Origin: Candidatus Zipacnadum vermilionense
Lineage (GTDB): Bacteria; Armatimonadota; Zipacnadia; Zipacnadales; Zipacnadaceae
Assembly: GCA_029821755.1 (NCBI GenBank)
Contig: JALGSV010000019.1
Location: 1 to 60,129 of the forward strand
DNA length: 60,129 nt
Direction of reading: 5' to 3'
Shown: piece by piece, positions 50,550 to 58,734 of the stretch
Layout: each line of letters opens with the position of its first letter
How positions within the stretch are numbered: position 1 is the stretch's first letter
Notes under the pieces: generated by a model
What the model saw: the letters and a program-made list of their open reading frames with translations, nothing else
What the model was told of the DNA's origin: nothing
Database searches by the model: none
Translations under genes and position numbers: made by a program

Positions 50550-50894
50550 ATGTCCGACCTCGCGGTAGCCCGGGCCGTCGAACATCTCGGTCTGACCATA
50601 CGCGCCGGTGAGACGCGACTGGAGACGGTCATCACGGGCGCCCAGGTCAGTGACCTGCTCAGCCACGTCATGTCGCGCGGCAAGGCCGGGCATTTCTGGA
50701 TCACTAACCAGAGTCATGCCAACATCGTCGCCGTCGCCGCGCTGGCCGGGCTGTCGGCCATCGCCATCGCGGGCGGCTTCGAGCCGGAAAAGGAAGCAGT
50801 TATCCGGGCCGAGGAGGAGGACATCCCCCTGCTGACCTCGCCCGATTCGGCCTATGTGCTGGCCGGCAAGCTGTGGGAACTCGGGGTCAGATAG
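50550..50894 (+). CDS. DRTGG-domain protein, second
   Basis: 114 residues; ATG 50550 follows GCGAAGGAGACCCTGGC. The whole protein is one DRTGG domain: VARAVEHLGLTIRAGETRLETVITGAQVSDLLSHVMSRGKAGHFWITNQSHANIVAVAALAGLSAIAIAGGFEPEKEAVIRAEEEDIPLLTS, ending SAYVLAGKLWELGV. It is much closer to the family consensus than the first copy (VITGAQVSDLLSHVM, NIVAVAALAGLSAIAIAGG). The first copy and this one flank the anti-sigma-type ATPase gene, and the PHP gene starts eight bases downstream. The role of the domain in this context is not known; both copies are probably co-expressed. Confidence 0.88.
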   Translation: MSDLAVARAVEHLGLTIRAGETRLETVITGAQVSDLLSHVMSRGKAGHFWITNQSHANIVAVAALAGLSAIAIAGGFEPEKEAVIRAEEEDIPLLTSPDSAYVLAGKLWELGVR

Positions 50895-50902
50895 GGGGCG
50901 TC

Positions 50903-51631
50903 ATGGCCCCGCTCGTGCCGATCGATCTGCACCTGCACACCGCCCTGTCCCCCTGCGCGGACGAGGGCATGCGCCCGGCGGAGATGCTCCTGACCGCCGA
51001 GCAGCGCGGCCTGCGAGTGGTGGGCATCGTGGACCACTCCAGCGCCGGCAATGCCCGTGCCGTCCTGGAGGCGGCGCCGGCCTTTGACGTTAGGGTCTTC
51101 GTCGGTCTAGAGGTGGAGAGCGCGGAAGGTGTCCATCTGCTGGGGCTCTTTGACAGGGAACAGGCCGCTTTGAGCATGGACGAGTTGGTCGCGGCGCATC
51201 TGCCGCCGCTGGCCAATCGCCCGGACCTGTTCGGCGAGCAGCACCTATTGGACGAGTGGGGCCATCTGCTGGGTGTGGAGGAGCGCCTCCTGCTAGTCGG
51301 CACCGACCTGAGCGTCGAGGAGATCGCCCAGGCTATCGCCGAGCGTGGCGGTCTGACCATCCCGGCTCATATAGAACGCACAACCCACGGGCTTATGCCC
51401 CTCTTGGGTTTTGTTCCCCCCCACTTGCGGGTCGAGTTGTTCGAGGTTTCGCGACACCTGCCCCTGCTCGCCGCCCGGGAGCGCTGGCCTGACCTGCCGC
51501 TGATCACGTCGTCGGACGCGCACAGCCTGGAGGAGATCGGGCAGGCGCCCACGTGGATACCGGCGGAGGTGGCCGCGGCGCCGCTGGGCGCGCGGGAATG
51601 GGGATGGGCCGTGGCGGAAGCGGTCCGCTAG
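50903..51631 (+). CDS. PHP-domain metal-dependent phosphoesterase
   Basis: 242 residues from ATG 50903 (AGGGGG upstream; the gene starts eight bases after the previous stop). PHP motif 1 is PIDLHLHTALSPCADEGM (about residues 6-23, H-x-H pair), motif 2 VVGIVDHSSAGNARAV (about 43-58, D-H), motif 3 FVGLEVESAEGVHLLGLF (about 70-87), and later GGLTIPAHIERTT (about 152) and PLITSSDAHSLEEIG (about 203, D-x-H). All metal ligands of the PHP fold appear present, so it should be an active phosphatase or phosphodiesterase. The same gene occurs in Thermotoga-type hydrogenase operons. Its substrate is unknown; a nucleotide signal or cofactor fragment is possible. Confidence 0.9.
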   Translation: MAPLVPIDLHLHTALSPCADEGMRPAEMLLTAEQRGLRVVGIVDHSSAGNARAVLEAAPAFDVRVFVGLEVESAEGVHLLGLFDREQAALSMDELVAAHLPPLANRPDLFGEQHLLDEWGHLLGVEERLLLVGTDLSVEEIAQAIAERGGLTIPAHIERTTHGLMPLLGFVPPHLRVELFEVSRHLPLLAARERWPDLPLITSSDAHSLEEIGQAPTWIPAEVAAAPLGAREWGWAVAEAVR

Positions 51632-51640
51632 GGGCGAGAC

Positions 51641-52189
51641 ATGCGTGAACTGTCCCTGCACATCCTGGACCTCGCCCGCAACTCGCTAGAGGCCGGCGCG
51701 ACGCAATTGACAATCAGCCTTACCGAACAGCCCGAGAAGGATCTCCTCCTGGTGGCCGTGAAGGACAATGGCCGCGGCATGGATGAGGAGACTCTCCACC
51801 GCGCCACCGACCCCTTCTACACCTCACGCACCACGCGGCGGCAGGGGCTGGGATTGCCGCTGTTCCGGGCCATGTGCGAGCGGTGTGAGGGGAGCATGGA
51901 GATCACCTCCACTCCCGCCCAGGGGACGACGGTGCGAGCCACGGTGCGCCTGAGCCATCTGGACCGCCCGCCGCTGGGCGACATGGGCGGCGTCCTGCAG
52001 ACGCTGGCCTGCGAGGCCGACCGGGTGCATCTGCGCTACCGGCACGAGGCTGCCGGCGGGGTCTTCGAGCTGGATACGGAGGACCTCCAGCGCGAGCGGA
52101 ACGAGGCCTCGGTCACCGCGCCGACGGTACTGCACTGGATCGGCGAGCATGTACGCGGCGGAGTGCGTGAAATCGGGAGCAAAGCCTAG
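51641..52189 (+). CDS. GHKL ATPase (histidine-kinase-type ATP-binding protein)
   Basis: 182 residues from ATG 51641. N box LHILDLARNSLEAGAT (residues 6-21), G1 box VKDNGRGMDEETL (about 40-52), F box DPFYTSRTTRRQGLGLPLFRAM (about 59-80, containing the G2 GLGL) and TPAQGTTVRATV. The ATP site is complete. The protein has no phosphorylatable His domain and a roughly 80-residue tail with no known motif. The gene is the fifth in the hydrogenase locus, nine bases after the PHP gene. It is the counterpart of the HATPase gene in Thermotoga-like operons. Likely a signalling subunit; partner unknown. Confidence 0.9.
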   Translation: MRELSLHILDLARNSLEAGATQLTISLTEQPEKDLLLVAVKDNGRGMDEETLHRATDPFYTSRTTRRQGLGLPLFRAMCERCEGSMEITSTPAQGTTVRATVRLSHLDRPPLGDMGGVLQTLACEADRVHLRYRHEAAGGVFELDTEDLQRERNEASVTAPTVLHWIGEHVRGGVREIGSKA

Positions 52190-52208
52190 AATTTCATTGC
52201 CTCGCTTT

Positions 52209-52248
52209 CCTTCCCCTCTCCTGCAAGGAAAGGGGGCAGGGGGTGAGG
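52209..52248. repeat. Palindromic intergenic repeat, family A copy 6
   Basis: CCTTCCCCTCTCCTGCAAGG AAAGGGGGCAGGGGGTGAGG. It is the most diverged copy: the stem is imperfect, but the GCAGGGGGTGAGG tail matches copies 1 and 2. It begins 20 bases after the stop of the second HATPase gene. Positions 52249-52394 add only GC-rich spacer. Confidence 0.6.
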
Positions 52249-52394
52249 CTCCAACGGCGGGGAACGTAGCCCCCGCCCTACAGACAGCCAACAACCCGGC
52301 CCGGAGGGGCCTGGGCTGACCGCGTTCGGTGTGAACGCGACCTCCCCCGTACCCCCCTCCCCCCTGCATGCGAATCTCCAAGGAGGAATTGCGC

Positions 52395-52766
52395 GTGAAA
52401 ACCCGAGAGGAACTACAGGCTCTGCGCGAGAGCGCCAAGGCCGCCCTGGCCGTTCGTGACCAGTCGGGCGGCCCTCGCGTGGTCATCGCCATGGGCACGT
52501 GCGGTATTGGCGCCGGCGCCCGGGAGGTCATGTCCGCCCTGCTGGAGGACCTCGCCGGCCGCGGCCTGGCCGAGGTCACGGTTTCTCAGACCGGCTGCAT
52601 GGGTCTGTGCGACCGCGAACCGCTGGTTCAGGTCTTCTGCCCCGGCCAGCCGTCCGTCACCTACGGTCCGGTGACCCCCGCCGTAATGCGGCGCATTGTC
52701 GCTGACCACCTGGTCAATGGGCAGGTCGTCCAGGAATACTGCATCGCCACCGGATCGGAGGCTTAG
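52395..52766 (+). CDS. [2Fe-2S] ferredoxin-like protein of the hydrogenase locus
   Basis: 123 residues from GTG 52395, chosen because AAGGAGG ends eight bases before it; ATG 52368 lacks a site and adds residues not seen in homologs. The start MKTREELQALRESAKAAL matches the small thioredoxin-fold ferredoxin encoded upstream of hydC in Thermotoga-like operons. Cluster-binding Cys are in VIAMGTCGIGAGAREVM (about 37) and TVSQTGCMGLCDREPLVQVFCPGQP (about 69-90). Only one Cys is in the first segment, as in the family, so the fourth ligand may be the Cys of VFCPG. It may pass electrons to HydABC. Overlaps the hydC region by a stop/GTG contact. Confidence 0.85.
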   Translation: MKTREELQALRESAKAALAVRDQSGGPRVVIAMGTCGIGAGAREVMSALLEDLAGRGLAEVTVSQTGCMGLCDREPLVQVFCPGQPSVTYGPVTPAVMRRIVADHLVNGQVVQEYCIATGSEA

Positions 52767-52771
52767 TGATC

Positions 52772-53248
52772 ATGGCCGAGGGCTGTCTGTGCGAGGAAAC
52801 CTACCCCAAGATAGACGCCATCATCAGCGAGAAAGGCGCCGTGCCCAACTCACTCATCGAGATCCTGCACGCCGTGCAGGAGGAGATCGGCTACCTGCCC
52901 CAGGCGGTGCAGGAGTACATCGCCGAGGCGCTGGGCATGTCCGCCGGGACTGTCGAGGGTGTGGTGAGCTTCTACAGCTTCTTCACCACCGTCCCGCGCG
53001 GCCGCCACACCATCAAGGTCTGCCAGGGCACGGCCTGCTACGTGCGGGGCGGCAAGCGCCTGCTGGAGTCCGTGACCAAGCACTGCGGCTGCGGCGTGGG
53101 CGAGACCAGTGAGGGCCAGCGCTTTAGCCTCGACGTGGTCCGCTGCATCGGGGCCTGCGGTCTGTCGCCGGTCATGATGGTAGGCGACGACGTCTACGAC
53201 CGGGTCAAACCGACCCGGGTTGCCGAGATACTGGATAAGTACGAGTAG
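52772..53248 (+). CDS. hydC: [FeFe] hydrogenase subunit HydC (NuoE-like)
   Basis: 158 residues from ATG 52772 (GTG 52766 is an alternative). NuoE fold: N-terminal helical bundle (SLIEILHAVQEEIGYLPQAVQEYIAEALG, about 24-52), then VVSFYSFFTTVPRGRHTIKVCQGTACYVRGG (about 64-93) and DVVRCIGACGLSPVMMVGDDVYDRV (about 120-144). The four cluster Cys (C-x4-C and C-x3-C) bind a [2Fe-2S] centre. In bifurcating hydrogenases HydC pairs with HydB to form the core that splits electrons. It lies six bases after the ferredoxin gene and 171 bases before hydB, with repeat A5 in that gap. Confidence 0.94.
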   Translation: MAEGCLCEETYPKIDAIISEKGAVPNSLIEILHAVQEEIGYLPQAVQEYIAEALGMSAGTVEGVVSFYSFFTTVPRGRHTIKVCQGTACYVRGGKRLLESVTKHCGCGVGETSEGQRFSLDVVRCIGACGLSPVMMVGDDVYDRVKPTRVAEILDKYE

Positions 53249-53254
53249 GGGGGA

Positions 53255-53300
53255 GCCTCACCCCCCAGCCCCCTCCCCTGGCAGGGGAGGGGGAGTAGGG
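53255..53300. repeat. Palindromic intergenic repeat, family A copy 5
   Basis: CCTCACC, then CCCCCTCCCCT, loop GGC, AGGGGAGGGGG. It begins six bases after the hydC stop and separates hydC from hydB. No T-tract follows, so complete termination is unlikely; it could set the ratio of upstream to downstream mRNA. Confidence 0.75.
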
Positions 53301-53419
53301 AAGTCTCCCCCCCCCCGCCCCCCTGCGCACGTTCCGTGCACTTGGTAGGAGAGGGGAGTAGGAGCGGCCCCGCGCTGTTCACTCGCGATTCGCGATTCTC
53401 TCAGAAGGAGACTCTCGCT

Positions 53420-56400
53420 ATGCCAACCTTCCGATCACACGTCCTGGTTTGTGCCGGCGCTAGCTGCGTTTCTTCCGGCTGCCAGGCCGTAGCTGAAGCC
53501 ATGGAGCAGTCCCTGCAGGATCTAGGCCTGGACCAGGAGGTCCGCGTCGTGCGCACCGGGTGTATGGGATCGTGCGACCTCGGGCCCGTCGCCGTGGTCT
53601 ACCCGGAGGGAGTCTTCTACCAGAAGCTCACCCCCGAGGACGCCGCGCTCATCGCCGAGGAGCATCTGCTCAAGGGCCGCCCCGTCCAGCGCCTGATGTA
53701 TGTGCCGCCCGAGACCGGCGAGCCCGCCCTGCAGGTCGATAAGATCCCCTTCTTCGCCCTTCAGCAGAAAATCGTCCTGCGCAACTGCGGCGAGATTGAC
53801 CCCGGCAACATCGAGGAGTACATCGCCCGCGACGGCTACGAGTCCCTCGCCAAGGCCCTCACCGAGATGACCCCGGAAGAAGTCGTCGCCACCGTCAAGG
53901 CCTCCGGCCTGCGCGGGCGGGGCGGCGGCGGCTTCCCTACTGGCCTGAAGTGGGAACTGACCGCCAAGTCGCTCGGTGAGACCAAGTACGTGGTCTGCAA
54001 CGCCGACGAGGGCGACCCCGGCGCCTTCATGGACCGGAGCGTCCTGGAGGGCGACCCCCACAGCGTCATCGAGGCCATGACCATCGCCGGCAATGCCATC
54101 GGGGCGCACCAGGGCTACATCTACGTCCGCGCCGAGTATCCCCTGGCCATCGAGCGCCTGAAGGTGGCCCTCGCTCAGGCCCGCGAGTACGGCCTGCTGG
54201 GGGAAGACATTTTCGGCAGCGGCTTCGGCTTTGACATTGACCTACGCATGGGCGCGGGGGCCTTCGTCTGCGGCGAGGAGACCGCGCTGATGCACTCCCT
54301 CGAGGGCAAGCGCGGCGAGCCCCGCCCCCGCCCGCCCTTCCCGGCCCAATCCGGCCTATACGACTGCCCGACACTGCTCAACAACGTCGAGACCTACGCT
54401 AATATCGCCCCCATCATTCTCAAGGGCGCGGAGTGGTTCTCGTCCATCGGCACGGAGACCAGCAAAGGCACCAAGGTCTTTGCGCTGGCGGGACATGTCA
54501 ACAACACCGGCCTGGTCGAGGTCCCCATGGGCACGCCGCTGGGCACCATCATCTTCGAGATCGGCGGCGGCATCCGTGGGGGGCGGGACTTCAAGGCCGC
54601 TCAGAGCGGCGGCCCCTCCGGCGGCTGCCTCCCCCGCGAGTTCCTCAACACTCCGGTGGACTACGAGAGCCTCAAGGCCCTCGGCTCCATCATGGGCTCG
54701 GGGGGCCTCATCGTCATGGACGAGACCACCTGCATGGTGGATCTGGCCCGCTTCTTCCTGGAGTTTGTGCAGGACGAGTCCTGCGGTAAATGCCCGCCCT
54801 GCCGCATCGGCACCAAGCGGATGCTGGAGATCCTCGAGCGCCTGTGTGAGGGCGAGGGTCGCGAGGGCGACATTGAGCTACTGGTGGACCTCGGCGAGCA
54901 GATAAAGCAGACGGCGCTGTGCGGTCTGGGACAGACCGCGCCGAATCCGGTCCTCAGCACGATTCGCTACTTCCGTGACGAATACGAGGAGCACATCCGC
55001 GACAAGCGGTGCCGCGCCGGAACGTGCAGCGAGATGATGAAGGCGCCTTGTGAACACGCCTGCCCCGCCGGGGTGGACGTGCCGGCTTACGTCACCGCGC
55101 TGGCCGAGGGCAGGCTGGACGAGGCCTACCGCATCATCCGCGAGACCAACCCCTTCCCCTCGGTCTGCGGCCGCGTTTGCACCGCTTACTGCGAGACCCA
55201 CTGCCGCCGCGGGCAACTCGATTCCCCGGTCGCTATCCGCCTGCTCAAGCGCGCCGCGGCTGACCACCGCACCAGCACCTGGCAGCCGACCTTGCACCTG
55301 CCGCGGCACAAGAAGGTGGCGGTGGTCGGGGCCGGTCCGGCCGGGCTGACCGCCGCCTACGACCTGGTCCGCAACGGCTACGACGTGACCGTCCTGGAGC
55401 GTGAGAGCATCCCGGGCGGTATGATGGCTCTAGGCATTCCCGACTACCGCCTGCCCCAGGACGTTCTGCAGCGCGAGATCCACGACCTGGTGGACCTGGG
55501 TGTGGACCTGAAGACCGGGCAGGCCTTCGGCACGGACTTCACCCTCGACGATTTGACCGCCCAGGGCTACGAGTCCGTCTTCCTGGCCATGGGTTGCCAC
55601 GCAGGCATCCCGCTCGATTGTCCCGGCGCTGACGCGGAGGGCGTGCTGGACGCCGTGCAGTTCCTGCGCGACATTGCCCTGAGCCGCACGCCCCAGGTGG
55701 GCAAGCGGGTAGCCGTGATCGGCGGCGGCGACACCGCCATTGATTCGGCTCGCTCCGCCCTGCGCCTGGGGGCGAGCGCGGTGCACCTGGTATACCGCCG
55801 CACCCGTGAGGAGATGCCCGCGCACCCCGAGGAGATCGAGGAAGCTATTCGCGAGGGTATCCAGATTCACTACCTGGCCGCGCCTAAGGAAGTGATCGTC
55901 CAGGACGGCAAGGTGGCGGCGCTAGTTAGCCAGGAGATGCAGCTGGGCGACTTCGGCCGGGACGGCCGTCGGCGACCCGAGCCGGTGGAGGGCGCTGAGT
56001 TCACCCTCGAGGTGGACAACGTCATCGCCGCTATCGGTCAGCGTCTCGAGTCGTCCTGCGGCTGCGTGGACACCGAGCGCGGCAAGGTCTGCGTCGACCC
56101 GCTCAACCTGGCCACCAACCAGGCCGGTGTCTTCGCCGGGGGCGACGCCACCGCGGGTGCCATGACCGTAGTGGACGCCATCGCCGATGGCCACCGGGCC
56201 GCGCAGGCCATCCACTCCTACCTCTCCGGTGAGCCCATACCGCAGGCCAAGAAGCGCTCCAAGACCCGGGTGAGCGCCGAGGTCATGGCCGCCCTGGAGG
56301 CGGCCGCCGAGGAGGAACGCGCCGTCGCGCAGGTGCCCAAGATCCCCGACTCCTGTCGACACAGCGGCTTTGCCGAGGTGGAGCTGGGCTTCTCCGTGCC

Positions 56401-56461
56401 GGTAGCCTGCCAGGAGGCTTCGCGGTGCCTGCACTGTGACTATGTGATGATTGAGGAGTAG
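53420..56461 (+). CDS. hydB: HydB (NuoF-like) fused to a GltD-like NADPH oxidoreductase
   Basis: 1013 residues from ATG 53420 (AGAAGGAG 10 bases upstream). Modules in order: thioredoxin-like [2Fe-2S] domain (1-95; VCAGASCVSSGC and RTGCMGSCDLGP). NuoF domain (about 130-520): GRGGGGFPTGLKWE and ADEGDPGAFMDR bind FMN and NADH; SCGKCPPCRIGT (454-465) binds a [4Fe-4S] cluster. Then RDKRCRAGTC (about 527), a motif also seen in standard HydB. The usual two-[4Fe-4S] ferredoxin tail is replaced by a GltD-like part (about 540-1010): CEHACPAGVDVPAYV and NPFPSVCGRVC...CE..C (cluster domain), VAVVGAGPAGLTAAYDL (632, FAD), VAVIGGGDTAIDSARSAL (about 764), YRRTREEMPAHPEE (about 791, NADPH Arg), GVFAGGDATAGAMTVVDAI (about 904). 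Related to Bfu/HydABC and, in its tail, NfnB or StnC. NADPH use is inferred. Confidence 0.92.
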   Translation: MPTFRSHVLVCAGASCVSSGCQAVAEAMEQSLQDLGLDQEVRVVRTGCMGSCDLGPVAVVYPEGVFYQKLTPEDAALIAEEHLLKGRPVQRLMYVPPETGEPALQVDKIPFFALQQKIVLRNCGEIDPGNIEEYIARDGYESLAKALTEMTPEEVVATVKASGLRGRGGGGFPTGLKWELTAKSLGETKYVVCNADEGDPGAFMDRSVLEGDPHSVIEAMTIAGNAIGAHQGYIYVRAEYPLAIERLKVALAQAREYGLLGEDIFGSGFGFDIDLRMGAGAFVCGEETALMHSLEGKRGEPRPRPPFPAQSGLYDCPTLLNNVETYANIAPIILKGAEWFSSIGTETSKGTKVFALAGHVNNTGLVEVPMGTPLGTIIFEIGGGIRGGRDFKAAQSGGPSGGCLPREFLNTPVDYESLKALGSIMGSGGLIVMDETTCMVDLARFFLEFVQDESCGKCPPCRIGTKRMLEILERLCEGEGREGDIELLVDLGEQIKQTALCGLGQTAPNPVLSTIRYFRDEYEEHIRDKRCRAGTCSEMMKAPCEHACPAGVDVPAYVTALAEGRLDEAYRIIRETNPFPSVCGRVCTAYCETHCRRGQLDSPVAIRLLKRAAADHRTSTWQPTLHLPRHKKVAVVGAGPAGLTAAYDLVRNGYDVTVLERESIPGGMMALGIPDYRLPQDVLQREIHDLVDLGVDLKTGQAFGTDFTLDDLTAQGYESVFLAMGCHAGIPLDCPGADAEGVLDAVQFLRDIALSRTPQVGKRVAVIGGGDTAIDSARSALRLGASAVHLVYRRTREEMPAHPEEIEEAIREGIQIHYLAAPKEVIVQDGKVAALVSQEMQLGDFGRDGRRRPEPVEGAEFTLEVDNVIAAIGQRLESSCGCVDTERGKVCVDPLNLATNQAGVFAGGDATAGAMTVVDAIADGHRAAQAIHSYLSGEPIPQAKKRSKTRVSAEVMAALEAAAEEERAVAQVPKIPDSCRHSGFAEVELGFSVPVACQEASRCLHCDYVMIEE

Positions 56462-56536
56462 GGGAGCACCGCGAGGGTGCGCCCTACAGAGACGCCGATG
56501 CTACCAGGGAGCAGCGACGGCAACAGGAGGACTCAT

Positions 56537-58282
56537 ATGCCTGATTTCACCGTAACCATCAACGGTCGCGAGGTCCCCGCCCGTCCGGGCATGACCGTCC
56601 TGGAGGCGGCTACCGAGGCCGGGATCAGCATCCCCACCCTCTGCTACCATCCGGACCTGGCGCCGCAGGGCGCCTGCCGCGTGTGCCTGGTGGAGATCGA
56701 GGGCGAGCGCGTCCTGCAGCCCTCCTGCTCTTTCCCGGTGCGGCCCGGCATGATCGTGCAGACGCATTCGGCTCAGGTCCGCAAGGCCCGCCGGACGGTC
56801 GTGGAACTGCTGCTTTCTGACCACCCCTCCGACTGCACGGTCTGCGCCCGCTGCGGGACCTGCGAGCTACAGGCGCTGGCTGAGGACCTCGGCCTGCGCG
56901 AGGTGCGCTTTCGCGTCCCCCCCCCGGGCCACGAGATGGACGACTCCTCGCTCTTCGTCGTCCGCGATCCGGACAAGTGCATCCTCTGTCGCCGTTGCAT
57001 CGAGACCTGCGCGCAGATCCAGGGCGTGGAGGCCTTGCGCCTCAAGGGCCGCGGCTACGAGTCCCTCATCGGCGCGCCCTTCGACACCCCGCTGGGCGAC
57101 ACGCTCTGCGTCAATTGCGGGCAGTGCATCAGTCGCTGCCCCACCGGCGCGCTCACCGAGAAGACCCACATCCCGCAGGTGTGGGCCGCGCTGGAGGACC
57201 CGGAGACCTTCACCGTCGTCCAGACCGCCCCGGCCGTCCGCGTGACGCTCGGCGAGGCCCTGGGCCTGCCCCCCGGCGAGATCGTCACCGGCCGCATGAC
57301 CGCCGCCTTGCGCGTGCTGGGCTTCGACCGCGTCTTCGACACCGACTTCACCGCCGACCTGACCATCATGGAGGAGGGCCACGAGCTCATCCAGCGCGTC
57401 ACCACCGGCGGCGTCTTGCCCCAGCTCACTTCCTGCTGCCCCGGCTGGATCAAGTTCATCGAGCACTTCTACCCCGACCTGCTGCCCAACGTCTCCTCCT
57501 GTAAGTCGCCGCAGCAGATGTTCGGCGCGCTGGCCAAGACCTACTTCGCCGAGGTGGCGGGAGTGGACCCGGCCAGGATGTGCGTGGTCTCCATCATGCC
57601 CTGCACCGCCAAGAAGTACGAGGCGGCCCGGCCGGAGATGAACGACTCGGGCTACCAGGACGTGGACTACGTCCTCACCACCCGCGAGCTGGCCCAGATG
57701 ATCAAGGAAATGGGCCTGGACTTCGCGAATCTGGAAGAGGAGAACTACGACGATCCGCTGGGCCAGTCCACCGGCGCGGGGGTCATCTTCGGCGCGACCG
57801 GCGGGGTCATGGAGGCCGCCCTGCGCACCGCCTACGAGGTCATCAGCGGCGAGAAGCTCGAGGATCTGGACATCACCCCGGTCCGCGGCATGGAGGGCAT
57901 CAAGGAAGCCTCTGTACAGATCGACAGCCTGGAGCTCAAGGTGGCCGTGGCGCACGGTCTGGGCAACGCGGCCCAGCTCCTGGAGAAGATCGCGGCCGGG
58001 CAGGCGGACTACCATTTTGTGGAGATCATGGCCTGTCCCGGCGGCTGCCTCGGCGGGGGCGGCCAGCCCGTCCCGACTTCGCTGGACATTCGCAAGACCC
58101 GGGCGGCGGCCATCTACCAGGCCGATAGGGAACTGCCCATCCGCCGCTCGCACGAGAACCCGTCGATCACGGAGATCTACGCCAAGTTCCTCGGCGAGCC
58201 GCTGAGCGACAAATCGCACCACCTGCTGCACACCAAGTACACCGCCCGCACCAAGCGGGCGGTGCAAGTGGAGAGGAAGTAG
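56537..58282 (+). CDS. hydA: [FeFe] hydrogenase catalytic subunit HydA
   Basis: 581 residues from ATG 56537 (ACAGGAGGACTCAT). Order: NuoG-like [2Fe-2S] domain (about 1-80, CYHPDLAPQGACRVC and PSC), His-Cys3 [4Fe-4S] (HPSDCTVCARCGTCELQ, about 95), two [4Fe-4S] ferredoxin motifs (CILCRRCIETC, about 148; CVNCGQCISRCPTGAL, about 191), then the H-cluster domain. The three H-cluster loops are canonical: TSCCPGWIKF (about 297), MPCTAKKYEA (about 353) and EIMACPGGCLGGGGQP (about 494). A fused small-subunit tail ends YAKFLGEPLSDKSHHLLHTKY. It makes or oxidises H2. The H-cluster maturases HydE, HydF and HydG are not in this window. It should form the trimer with HydB and HydC. Palindrome D2 lies three bases after the stop. 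Confidence 0.97.
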   Translation: MPDFTVTINGREVPARPGMTVLEAATEAGISIPTLCYHPDLAPQGACRVCLVEIEGERVLQPSCSFPVRPGMIVQTHSAQVRKARRTVVELLLSDHPSDCTVCARCGTCELQALAEDLGLREVRFRVPPPGHEMDDSSLFVVRDPDKCILCRRCIETCAQIQGVEALRLKGRGYESLIGAPFDTPLGDTLCVNCGQCISRCPTGALTEKTHIPQVWAALEDPETFTVVQTAPAVRVTLGEALGLPPGEIVTGRMTAALRVLGFDRVFDTDFTADLTIMEEGHELIQRVTTGGVLPQLTSCCPGWIKFIEHFYPDLLPNVSSCKSPQQMFGALAKTYFAEVAGVDPARMCVVSIMPCTAKKYEAARPEMNDSGYQDVDYVLTTRELAQMIKEMGLDFANLEEENYDDPLGQSTGAGVIFGATGGVMEAALRTAYEVISGEKLEDLDITPVRGMEGIKEASVQIDSLELKVAVAHGLGNAAQLLEKIAAGQADYHFVEIMACPGGCLGGGGQPVPTSLDIRKTRAAAIYQADRELPIRRSHENPSITEIYAKFLGEPLSDKSHHLLHTKYTARTKRAVQVERK

Positions 58283-58285
58283 CGC

Positions 58286-58308
58286 GTGGCGCGGGCTGTC
58301 CAGCCCGC
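58286..58308. repeat. Palindromic repeat, family D copy 2
   Basis: GGCGCGGGCTGTCCAGCCCGCG, an 8-bp stem with a 4-base loop, matching 7179-7202 (GGCGCGGGCTTTCTAGCCCGCG). It begins three bases after the hydA stop, with no T-tract. Confidence 0.7.
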
Positions 58309-58434
58309 GCAGTGTGGGGCAACACCGAGCGGACATCGCCCGGCCGGTGCGCCCGTCCTGAATTGCCGGAGGAAATCCAACATGGATGACGTAGCGATTT
58401 CGCAGGGCCCCGCTGCGCTCGCTGAGCGCGAGCC

Positions 58435-58734
58435 ATGGACGGTGAGGAACGTCGCGCATGCGACAAGATTCTGTCCGAGCGTGAGCAGCGCCAGCAGCAT
58501 CCCATCGGCGATTTCGTCCTTGACTTCTACTGCACGCAGATCCGGCTGGCCATCGACATAGACGGACCCGTCCATGCGGAGCGCGGGCGGTACGACGAAG
58601 GGCGTGACGCGCAACTTGGGGACCCAGGGATCAGGGTGTGGCGAATCCCTGATAACGAGGCGGCCCGGCGGATGCCCGAGACCATGTGTGTACTCTGGGA
58701 CGAGGCCAAGCGGCGGTCGGGAACGGCGGGGTGA
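58435..58734 (+). pseudogene. Remnant of a DUF559 (Vsr-like) endonuclease gene
   Basis: The frame from 58435 gives RQQHPIGDFVLDFYCTQIRL, then AIDIDGPVHAERGRYDEGRD and GIRVWRIPDNEAARRMPETM, a clear C-terminal part of DUF559 proteins (related to very-short-patch-repair nucleases). The family's usual start (RNVAHA...) appears about 10 codons upstream in another frame (VRNVAHAT near 58440-58465), and the intervening roughly 25 residues are missing. So the gene is frameshifted and internally deleted. It sits between hydA and the sensory hydrogenase-like gene, and appears unrelated to them. A 16-base stretch before 58800 that looks like a reversed tRNA D-arm is not convincing. Confidence 0.6.
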
